NCBI RefSeq assembly: GCF_002933465.1
Contig: NZ_PSZE01000002.1
Coordinates: 248,001 to 312,000 of the forward strand
DNA length: 64,000 nucleotides
Reading direction: 5' to 3'
Source: Nocardia nova
GTDB lineage: Bacteria > Actinomycetota > Actinomycetes > Mycobacteriales > Mycobacteriaceae
The translations under genes and the position numbers were made by a program. This document shows, one piece after another, positions 46,045-58,000 of the stretch. The notes beneath the pieces were generated by a model, which saw only the letters and a list, made by a program, of their open reading frames with translations, searched no databases and was not told where the DNA came from. The first letter of the stretch is position 1, and the number at the start of each line of letters is the position of its first letter.

Positions 46045-49000
46045 ATGACCGCTCCGCGGCCCCCGATAGACTCTGCTCGGAGATCGAGCGAAAATAGCGA
46101 ACCGGACCCCTCAGGCATACAGCCGATACCGCTCTCAGCCGGGCAACAGGGTTTGTGGCTGGCGCAGAAACTCGTTCCGGATGTGCCGATATCCGAGGCG
46201 CAGTACATCGAGTTCCGTGGTGATCTCGATGTAGATCTGCTCCGTCGGACGGCGATTCAAGCCGGGCAGGAGTTCCAGTCGGGTTACCTGCGATTGATCG
46301 AGGTCGACGGTGAGCCCTATCAGGTGTACGACCCGTCGCTGAAGTCGGCGGGACCGGTCATCGATATGCGCGGTGCCGCGGATCCCGTCGCGGCCGCCTC
46401 GGAATGGATGCGCCGGGAGTACACCGCGCCCTTGGATATGATGCGGGACCGGTTGGTCGCGACGGCGATTGTCCAAGTCGGGGATCGGCATTATCTGCTG
46501 TATTGCAGGAGCCATCACGTCGCGTTGGACGGATACGGCGCGATGATGATCGTGAACCGGATCGCGGCGTTATACACCGCGGCCGTGCAGCACCGCACCG
46601 CAGAGCCCAGTCGGGCGGCGGATATCCGGGCCCTGTACGAGGCCGAGCGCAGTTATCGGGAGTCGAAGCGGTTCACCGACGACCAGGCATATTGGGTGAA
46701 CCGACTCGCCGGACTCGACGCGGAAGGCAGCCTGTCCGGCGGGCGCGCGGCCCCGTGTGCGGAGAACGTCGTCGTCATCACCGAACTGCCGGCGGTGACG
46801 GTGGGGCGGATCGTTGGTTCGGCGAAAGCAATGGACGCGAGTCCGGCCGCGGTGGTGATCGCCGCGTTCGGCTGTTATCTGGCCCGGCGAACGGGCCGGG
46901 ACGAGGTCCTGGTCAATATTCCCGTCTCGGGCCGCACGACCGCCGTGCTGCGGCGGTCCGCAGGCGTATTCGTCAATGTGACACCGCTTCCGATCGTCCT
47001 CGATGCGGATGACACAGTCGCGACGCTGGCACTGCGGGTGCAGTCCGATCTGGTGGGTGTGTTGCGGCACCAGCGGTGCGGCCTCACCGACATTCGCGCT
47101 GCCACGGGGAACCGCGGCGCACAGTGGCGCTTCGCGGGCCCGGTGGTGAATGTCATGCTTTTCGACCACCAGATCCGGTTCGGCTCGGTGACCGGGGAAT
47201 TCCACATTCTCAGCTCCGGCCCGGTCGAGGATCTGCTGGTCGACGTCTATCAGAGCGGGGATCCGCCGCGCACGATCGTCCAGTTCATGGCCAACCCCCG
47301 CCTCTACACCGATGTCGAACTGTCGGCCCACTGCACCGGATTTGTGGAGTTCCTCGGCGAGTTCGCTGCCGCCGCCGCGGACACCGAGCTCGGACAGGTC
47401 CATCCCGGCAGTGCCGCGGGCGGCGCGGCGCTGCGCCGCCGCCGCGAGAACCTGACGTTCTGGCGGGCTGCGCTCGCGGAACTTCCCGAGGAACTTCGCC
47501 TGCCGATGGACAGGCCGCGGCCGGTGGTGATGTCGAATCGCGGCGCCACCGTCGTCGGCTCGTTGGGTGCCGGATTGGTTCGGGCATTGGAAACTGTTGC
47601 GCAGCAACATGATTCCTCGCTCTATATGGTCATGCACGGTGCACTGGCGGTATTGCTCGCCCGGATGAGCGGCGCCACCGACATTCCGGTCGGCACGTCT
47701 GTCGCCGGTCCCGGTGTGGCGGCGCTCCACGATGTGGCCGGGATGTTCGTCCAACCTCCGGTGCTGCGGGTCGAGGTCGACCTGGGGGAGTCGTTCGCCG
47801 ATCTGCTGGACCGGGTCCGGCAGATCGACCTGGATGCGTTCGACCATGCCGATGTCCCGCTCGGACAGCCGGCGGATCAACCATCCCCGTGGCGACACCG
47901 CTCGTATCAAGTGATGCTGACGTTCCGGAGCTCGGCACCGGTCGAACCGGCGCTGGTCCATCTCGACGCGCCGACCATCGGCCCGTCCAGCGAGATATGC
48001 TGCTGTGACCTGCAATTCACCCTGTCGGCAGACCGTGACGGCGGTGATGTGACTGCCACGATCGCATACGCCGCCGACGTGTTCGATGCTGCGACGGTCG
48101 ATTCTCTCGCCTGGCGATGGATCCGGATACTCGAATCAGCAGCCGCCGACCCGACGATCCCGATCGGCGCGATCGATGTGCTCGAGCCTGCTGAGCGAGC
48201 CGACTTGTCGTCTCGTTCGGGTGCCGCGGCGGCGACGGAGACGATGACGTTGCCGGAGCTGCTGACCGCGGCGGTGAGACGGGACCCCGATGCTTCGGCG
48301 GTCGTATTCGACGGCCGGCGGCTGAGTTATCGGGAGTTGGACGAGTATTCGAATCGGCTGGCCCGACTACTCATTCGGCGTGGCGTGGGCCCCGAGGACG
48401 TTGTCGCGGTCGGTATTCCGCGTTGTCCGGAGTCGGTGACGGCGGTCTGGGCGGTCGCGAAGACGGGAGCGGCTTTTCTGCCGGTCGATCCGGGTTATCC
48501 GCGAGAGCGGATAACGCACATGATGGCTGATTCCAGGGCGGTCGTGGGCGTCACCGTGGCATCTGTGCGTGCGCGGTTGCCGGACGATATCGAGTGGTTG
48601 ATTGCGGACGACCTCGACGAGGCCGCGAATGCTCAGCCGATTTCCGACCGGGATCGGACTGCCGTGCTTCGACCGGAGCATCCGGCGTACTTGATCTACA
48701 CCTCGGGCTCCACCGGTGTACCGAAGGGCGTGACGGTGACGCATGCGGGGTTGGCCGCACTCAGTTGCGAACAACGGGAACGCTATGGGGTGAACGCCTT
48801 TTCGCGGACCCTGCATGTCGCGTCGCCGAGCTTCGACGCCTCGATCTGGGAATTGCTGCTCGCGGTGGGCGCCGGAGCGACCATGGTAATCGCCGGGCCC
48901 AGCACCTACGGTGGCGCCGAGTTGGCGGACCTGCTGCGCCGCGAACGAGTCACGCATGCGGTGGTTACCCCGACCGCGTTGATGTCGGTTGATCCGGACG

Positions 49001-52000
49001 GTCTCGACACTCTCCGCGTCGTCGTCGCGGCCGGTGATACGTGCCCCCCGAAACTGGTGCAGCGCTGGTCCACCGACGGTCGTGAGTTCATCAATGCCTA
49101 CGGTCCCACCGAGGCCACGATCATGACGAACCACAGCGCTGCGCTGGCGACGGGTGATGTGGTGACGATCGGCGGTCCGATTCGTGGCGTTTCGGAATGG
49201 ATTGTGGATCAGCGGCTGCAGCCGGTACCGGTCGGTGTGGCCGGTGAGTTGTACATCGCGGGCACTTTATTGGCTCGTGGGTATCACCGCCGGCCCGGTA
49301 CGACGGCGGAGCGTTTCGTCGCGTGTCCCTGGGCACCGGGTAAGCGGATGTACCGGACCGGGGATATGGCTCGATGGACCACCATGGGAGCGGTCGAACA
49401 TCTGGGCCGGCTGGATTTTCAGGTAAAGGTTCGAGGTCTGCGTATCGAGCTGGGAGAAATCGATTCCGCGTTAACGGCACATGCGGCCGTGAGTCACGCG
49501 GTGACCGTCGGTTCTCGTGGCGGTTCGGGGACGCAGTCATTGATTTCGTATGTCGTTGCCGCGCCGGGTTGTTCGATCGATACGGCAGAGTTGGCCGAGT
49601 ATCTGGGGAATCGGTTGCCGTCGTACATGATTCCGGCGTCGATCATGGTATTGGATCGTATTCCGTTGACGCCGGCGGGGAAGTTCGACCGTCGTGCGTT
49701 GCCGAAGCCGGTGCCTGCTGAGCGCAGGCCTTTCCGGGAGCCCGCCACGTCGACAGAGCAGATCGTTGCCCGGTGTTTCGCGGATATCTTGGGTGTCGAC
49801 AAGGTCGGTGCGGACGATTCTTTCTTAGCGCTCGGTGGAGACAGCCTGATAGCGACGCGGATTGCCGCGCGCATCGGTGCCGCGCTGGATACCGAGGTCC
49901 CGGTGCGACTGTTGTTCGAGGCGCCCACGGTGGCGGCGCTCGCGACTCGCATAGGTCAGAGGTCCGATACCGGGCGACGGCGCCCACCGTTGGTTGCCCG
50001 GCCGCGCCCAGAGCTGATTCCCTTGGCGCCGGCCCAACAACGGATGTGGTTCATCAACCAATACGACACCGGCTCGGGCATATACAACGTGCCGATTGTC
50101 ATCCGGCTGCGTGGCGAGTTGAACCTCGGTGCGCTTCGATCGGCCATGATCGACGTACTGGGTAGACACGAGTCCTTGCGAACGCGGTACCCGGACCGTG
50201 ACGGAATGCTGATCCAACTGATCGAACCCGTTGACGATGTGGACCGTGAGTTGACCCTGGTATCGGTTTCGGCGAACCAGTTGCCCTCGGCAATAACGGA
50301 ATTCGTCACCGCAGGCTTCGATGTGAGCGCCCGGGCGCCGCTTCGCGCCCAGCTGTTCCGCATCGCCGATGCGGGAGAATCCGACCATGTGCTGGCGGTG
50401 GTGATGCATCACATCACCGCGGACGGCTTCTCGATGACGCCGCTGGCTCGTGACGTCGCGATTGCTTACAGCGCGCGGATACGCGGTGAAGCCCCGTCGT
50501 GGAACCCGCTGCCGGTCCAGTACGCGGACTACGCGTTGTGGCAACGAGCTACTCTCGGCTCGCCGGACGAGCCGGAATCGCTGTGTGCCCGGCAGATTCG
50601 ATATTGGACGGAGACGTTGTCCGGAGTGGCCGAGGAACTTCGTCTGCCGTTCGACCGGCCGCGGCCGGCGGTGATGTCGAATCGGGGTGCAACCGCGAGC
50701 TTTTCGTTGCGTGCGGATCTGGTCCGCGCGCTGGAAGATATCGCGCGCGAGCATAACTCCTCGCTGTTCATGGTGATTCATGCCGCGCTGGCGGTGTTGC
50801 TCGCCCGAATCAGCGGTACCGCTGATATTCCGGTCGGAACGCCGGTCGCGGGCCGTGGCATGGCGGTACTGGACGATGTGGTCGGGATGTTCGTCAACAC
50901 CTTGGTGTTGCGGGTCGAGGTCGTTCCGGGAGAGTCGTTCACCGATCTGCTGGGTCGCGTTCGGCAGGTCGATGTCGACGCGTTCGATCGTGCCGATGTT
51001 CCGTTCGAACAAGTCGTGGACCAACTGGTTACGCATCGATCCCAGGCACGCCATCCGCTGTTCCAGGTGATGCTGGCGTTCCACAACCCGGAACCGATAG
51101 GACTCGAACTGCCCGGCCTCGACCTGTCGGTGGTCGATCTACCGATGGATGTCTCGCGTTTCGACTTGCAGTTCATTCTCTCGCCGGACCAGGGCAGCGG
51201 CGATATGACCGCGGCGGTCACTTTCGCTACCGATCTGTTCGACGCCGCGACGATCGACTCTCTCACGCAGCGATGGATCCGGATACTCGAATCGGTAGCC
51301 ACCGATCCGGCGGTACTCACCGGGGCCATCGAGATACTCGAGCCCGCCGAGCGAGCCGATCTGCTGAGCCGGCACGGCGCGCCCGCGGTCGCGCCGGCCA
51401 CCCTGCCCGACCTGTTCGCCACCGCGGTGGGGCTGAATCCTGATGCTTCGGCGGTGGTGTTCGGTGACCAGCGGTTGAGCTATCGCGAGTTGGACCAGCG
51501 TTCGAACCGGTGGGCTCGGCAGCTGATCGGGCGGGGTATCGGTCCGGAGGACGTCGTCGCGATCGGTATGCCGCGTTCTGCCGAATCGGTGTCGGCGGTG
51601 TGGGCGGTGGCCAAGACGGGGGCCGCATTCGTTCCGATCGATCCGGACAACCCCGTCGAGCGCATCAGGCACATGGTGACCGATTCGGGGGCGGGTGTCG
51701 GCCTGACGGTGGCGTCCGCGCGTGACCGCTTGCCCGGTGACGATATCGACTGGTTGACACCGGACCATCTCGGTGAGGGCGACGATCGGCCCGTGACCGA
51801 TGGTGATCGGGTGCGCCCGTTGCGTATCGACGATATCGCCTATGTCATCTACACGTCCGGATCAACCGGGCTGCCCAAAGGTGTGGCTGTCACGCATCGA
51901 GGACTGAAGAGCTGCGCAACCGAACATCGCGCTCTGCTGAGCATCGAAAACCGCTCCCGCACATTGCATCTGGCCTCGCCGAGTTTCGATGTCTCGATTC

Positions 52001-55000
52001 TCGAGCTGCTGCTGGCGCTGTGCTCGGGCGCCACGATGATCGTCGCGCCCAGTGGCATCGCGGGTGGAGACGACCTCGCCGAACTCGTCGACAGCGAACA
52101 CGTCACCCACGCCTGCATCACACCTTCGACGCTGTCCACTATCGACCGCACCCGTTGGCCGCTGACGGATGTGGGCCATCTGATCGTCGGCGGCGAGAGT
52201 TACGGCCCTGAACTGGTACAGCGATGGGGCGAGAATCGTGAGCTGTTCAACGAGTACGGGCCCACCGAAACCACCATCGCCGCGACGGTGACGTCCCCCT
52301 TGACAGCGGAAGACCCGGTCACGATCGGCCGCCCCATGCCGGGTGTCTCGATGTGGGTGCTGGATCGGCGATTACAGCCGGTGCCGGTCGGTGTGGCGGG
52401 TGAATTGTATATTGCCGGTGGGCTATTGGCTCGTGGGTATTACCGCCGGGCGGGGTTGACGGCCGAGCGTTTCGTGGCGTGTCCGTGGTTGCCGGATCAA
52501 CGGATGTATCGGACCGGTGATGTGGTGCGGTGGTCTGCCGATGGTGCGATCGAACATCTGGGCCGGTCCGATTTCCAGGTCAAGATCCGAGGTCTTCGTA
52601 TCGAGCTCGGTGAGATCGATTCCGTGCTCGCCGGTCAGGGGAGTGTCGGTTATTCTGCCACCATCGGTTACCGTCCCGATTCGGGAGCTCAGTCGCTGGT
52701 CTCGTATGTTGTTGCGGCACCCGGTAATTCGATCGATACCGCGGCTTTGACGGAGTATCTGGCCGATCGTGTGCCGTCCTACATGGTTCCGTCGTCGATC
52801 GTGGTGCTGGACCGGATTCCGTTGACGCCGACCGGCAAACTCGACCGTAGGGCGTTGCCCGAACCGGTGTTCGCCGATGACGCACCGTACCGGCCGCCGC
52901 GAACTCCGATCGAGCACCTCATCGCCGACACATTCGCCGATGTGCTCGGCGTCGACACCATCGGTATCGACGACTCCTTCTTCGCTCTCGGCGGAGACAG
53001 CATCATGTCGATTCAGCTGGTGACTCGGGCCAGAGCGGCGGGTGTGGTGTTCTCTCCGCGCGATGTGTTCGAACGCAAAACGGTCGCCGGACTGGCCCAG
53101 GTCGCCATCCGGGACAGCGCGGCGGCGCTGTCGCTTCCGGCGGAACTGCCCGGCGCGGGGGTGGGCCCGCTACCGCTGACACCGATGATGCGGTGGCTGC
53201 TCGAGCGGGCGGGCCCGGGATTCGGCCGCCTTTCGCAGGCGATGATGCTGACTCTGCCGGCGGGGATCGACCGGCGGCAGCTCACCGGCACCGTGCAGGC
53301 GGTACTCGATCGGCACGACATGTTGCGTGCGCGCCTCGGCCGGCGCAGTGACGGATATCGGACGTGGGAGGTGCTGCCGGTCGGCATGATTCGAGCCGAC
53401 GACGTACTCGTGCGCGTGCCGATGGCAGGCGGGCCGGGACGCGGCGCGTCGCGCGCATCGGCGGCGGCCGAGTTGGCTGCCGCCGCCGATCGGCTCGATC
53501 CGGGCGCCGGGATCGTGGTGCAGGTGGTCTGGTTCGATCCGGCGAGTTCGGCGGAGCCGGGCGCGGCGCTGGTGGTGGTCCATCGTTCGGCGATCGATCG
53601 TGTCTCCTGGAACGTGCTGGTGCCGGACCTCGCGGCCGCGTGGGCGCGGATCCGATCCGGTCGGTCACCGGATCTGGCCCCTACCGGAACGTCGATGCGC
53701 CGGTGGGCGTTCGGGCTGGTCGAGGCGGCACACCGACGCGAGCGAGCCGCGGAACTCGAGTTGTGGCAGGCGATGACCGCCGGAGACGATCCGATGATCG
53801 GGTCGCGGCCCCTCGACCCCGCGATCGACGTGGCCGCGACTGCCCGCACGATACGGGTCGACGTGGACCCGGAGGTGACCGAGGCTCTGCTGACCGAAGT
53901 GCCCGCCGCTTTCCACGCGAGTGTGGACGACGGGCTGCTGGCCTGCCTGGCAATGACACTGGCGAAGTGGCGGCGCGAGCACGAGACGGCAGCGTCCGCC
54001 GGGCCATCCAGGGACATCCTGATCCGGCTCGCAGGACACGGCCGTGCGGCCAGTGTCGTCCCAGGCTCGGACCTGACGCGGACGGTCGGCTGGTTCGCTA
54101 CGAGTTTCCCGATGCGCCTGGATCTGTCGGGCATCGATCTCGACGACGCGTGCGCGGGTGGACCGGCGATGGGAGCGGCGATCAAGTCCGTCAAGGAACA
54201 ACGTCGCACCGTCCCGGAACAGGGGATCGGCTACGGCTTGCTGCGGTATCTCAACGAAGGCACCGGACCGATCCTCGCGACCGCGGCGCCGCAGATCGCG
54301 TTCGACTATCTCGGCCCGGTTGCCACCGGGGAGATATCGGCGGCCGGCTGGGTGCCGGTGGACATCGGCGGCGCCGGGGGCGATGGCGCCGACCTCGCCG
54401 GAACTCAGGATCCGGATATGCCGGTGCCGGCGGCGCTCGACATCAGCGCCGTCGTCCTGGACGACATGAGGGGACGACGGCTGCGGGCGATCTGGTCGTA
54501 TCCCGCCGGGGTGCTCACCGCCGACGAGGTGCGCGAGGTGGCGCACTCGTGGCGCCGGGCGCTTCAGGCCTTGGCCGCACACGTCCGCCGTGCCGGGAGT
54601 GGGGGACACACACCATCGGATCTGGCGCTGGTGAAGCTCGGACAGTCCGAGATCGAGCGACTCGAGCAGCGGTATCCGGCGCTGAGCGATGTCTGGCCGT
54701 TGGCCCCGCTGCAAGAGGGGCTGTTGTTCCATGCGCTGGTGTCCGAGCAGTCGGTGGATACGTACCTCACGCAGCTGATCCTCGAACTGCGCGGCCGGGT
54801 CGACGCGCAACGGCTGCACCGAGCCGTGCGGATACTGCTGGACCGGCACGCGAATCTGCGCACGGCCTTCGTCACCGATGCCGGCGCCGGACCGGTGCAG
54901 GTCGTCGTCGACGATGCCGAAGCACCCTGGTCGGAGCTGGACCTGTCCGGAATGGAGGACACCGCACGCCGTCGCGAGTGGGAGTTGCTCTTGGCCGCGG

Positions 55001-58000
55001 ACCGCGCCAAACGGTTCGATCCGGCCCGTGCCCCGCTGCTGCGCTGGATGCTGGTCACCATCGGACCGGAGCAGTACCGGCTGGTGCTGACCGATCATCA
55101 CCTGCTGCTCGATGGCTGGTCGACGCCACTGTTGCTGAAGGAGTTGCTGCTGCTCTACGCCACCGATGGCGACGAGGCGTCGCTGCCGCCGGTGCGCTCC
55201 TACCGGGACTACCTGGCCTGGCTCGGCCACCAGGACCCGGCGGCCGCACTCGACGCCTGGGCCCGTGCCTTCGACGGCGCCGACGAGCCGACCCTGGTGG
55301 CCGCGCCCGATCCGGGCCGTCGCGGCAGCGCATCGCGCGAGGTGTCCGGCGAACTCACCGAGGAGCAGACCGCGGCGCTGACCCGCTGCGCGCGGTCTCG
55401 CGGCATCACGCTCAACACGATGATCGAGGTGGCATGGGCGATCGTTTTGAGCGCGTTGACATCTCGCGAGGATGTGACGTTCGGTGCCGTGGTCTCCGGA
55501 CGGCCCCCGCAGATCGCGGATATCGAATCGATGATCGGGCTGTTCATCAACACGGTGCCGGTGCGCGTCCGGCTCGACACTACTGAGACGCTCGGGCAGT
55601 TGCTCGACCGCATCCAGGCAGAGCAGGCCGCGTTGTTCGATCATCAATTCATCGGCCTGGCCGACATCGAGCGTATCGCCGGGCCGGGGACGCGGTTCGA
55701 CACGATAACCGTGCTGGAGTCCTTCCCGATCGAGCGCCACGGGCTGACCGCGGACACCGACATCGCCGGGATGCGGCTGGTGGATGTGGTCGGCGTCGAC
55801 GCAGCGCACTATCCCCTGGGAGTGGTCGTGCATGTCGATACGCGACTACACCTCGAGATCAAGTACCTGCCCGAGTGCTTCGGCGACGACACGATGGTGA
55901 CGACTCTGGGACGAGTCCTGCGCGTGCTGGACGCCGTCGCCACCGACCCGGATCTGCCGTTGGCCCGGCTGAATCTGCTTACTCCGGAGGAGCTTCGCGA
56001 GTTGGCGCCGATGTCGGGTCCTCCCGCGCTGCCCGAGCGGGTGTTGCCGGAGTTCTTCGCGGCGGCGGTGGCGCAGAATCCGGGGGCGGTCGCCGTCGTG
56101 TGCGGGGACCGGCAGTGGACGTACCGCGAGTTGGATGCCGAGTCGAGCCGGTTGGCGCGACTGCTGATCGGGCGGGGCGCCGGGCCGGAGACCAGTGTCG
56201 CGGTCGGGTTGCCGCGCTCGTTCGAGTCGGTGCTCGCCGTGTGGGCGGTGGCGAAGTCGGGGGCGGCATTCGTCCCGGTTGATCCGCGCAATCCGGGAAG
56301 CCGCGTGCAGCACGCGCTCACCGACTCGGGTGCGGGGAACGGAATCACGGTGTCGCAGTGGCGGGATCGGCTGCCCGGATCGGTCCCGTGGCTGATCCTC
56401 GACGAGCCGGCGGTCCGAGCAGAGGTGGTGGGGTTACCGACGACGCCGGTGACCGATGCCGAGCGAAGGCGGCCGGTCCGGATCGATGATGCCGCCTATG
56501 TGATCTATACGTCCGGCTCGACGGGTGTGCCGAAGGGCGTGGTGGTCTCGCACCGGGGGTTGGCGAATCTGGTCGCCGAGCAATGCTCGCGGTTCGAGAT
56601 CGGGCCGGGTGCGCGGGTGCTGCACGCCGCGTCTCCCGGTTTCGATGCCGCGCTCCTCGAACTGCTCTGGGCGTTCGCGTCGGGCGGGCGGCTGGTGATT
56701 GCGCCACCGACCGTCTTCGGCGGAATCGAGCTGGCGCAGATCATTTCGCACAACTCGGTGACGCACGCCGCGCTGACGCCCACGGCCTTGGGCACGGTCG
56801 ACCCGGCCGGACTGCGGAACCTCCGGACGGTCGCGATCGGTGGCGAGACTCCTCCGCCGCGATTGGTGTCGCAGTGGGCTCCGGGCCGGAAACTGTTCAA
56901 CACCTACGGACCGGCCGAGGCCACGATCCAGACCGATGCCGGAACCCCGATGGTGCCGGGCGAGACGGCGGCGATCGGCAGACCGATCCGCGGTGTCGAC
57001 GAGGTCGTGCTCGATGCGTGGTTGCGTCCGGTGCCGCTGGGAGTCGTCGGCGAGCTCTACCTCGCCGGTCCGGGACTGGCTCGCGGTTACCGCAACCGGA
57101 CGGGGCTGACGGCCTCGCGGTTCGTCGCCGATCCGTTCGCCGATCCGGGACAGCGGATGTATCGGACCGGGGATCTGGTGCGGTGGCTGCGACTACCGCA
57201 GGGAGACCTGACGCTCGACTTTGTCGGCCGCACGGACTTCCAGGTCAAGATTCGTGGCTTCCGCATCGAGCTCGGCGAGGTCGAATCGGGTCTGCTGGCG
57301 TGTCCGGGGGTGGCTCGCGCGGTAGCGGCCGTGCACCACGACTCCGCCGGCGGCGATCGGTTGATCGGATATGTGGTGCCCGAGCCCGGCGCCGATGTAG
57401 ATCCGGCCGCGGTCCTCACGGTCGCCGAGCAGCGACTGGCCCCGCACATGGTGCCGGCGACTGTGATGGTGCTCGACGGGCTGCCGATGACCGAGACGGG
57501 GAAACTCGATCGCGCCGCGCTGCCCGAGCCGGACTTCACCACGGGCCGAGCCGAATTCCGGCCGCCGGTCACCGATACCGAGAGAACGCTGGCGGGGCTG
57601 TTCGCCGATGTACTGAGTGTCGACCGGATCGGGCTCGACGATTCGTTCTTCGCCCTGGGCGGCGACAGCATCATGTCGATCCAATTGGTGACGCGGGCCC
57701 GAGCGGTGGGGCTGGTGTTCTCGGTCCGTGACGTGTTCGAGGGCAAGACTGTCGCCGGGTTGGCCCGGCTCGCCGTTCCCGACAGCGCCGCCGCGGCGTC
57801 CCTTCCGGCAGAGCTGCCCGGCGAGGGCGTGGGGCCGATGCCGTTGACACCGATCATGTGCTGGATGTTCGAGCGCGGCGGATTCGATCGTTTCTGCCAA
57901 TGGGTGATGCTCACGCTGCCTGCCGGCATCGACGGGACCGCGATAGCGGCGACCGTGCAAGCGGTGATCGATCACCACGACATGCTGCGCGCCCGGCTAC

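Noticed and set aside
53665..55833. Minus-strand frame of 722 codons inside the NRPS
   Set aside because: Antisense to E2/C3 coding sequence; no domain similarity.
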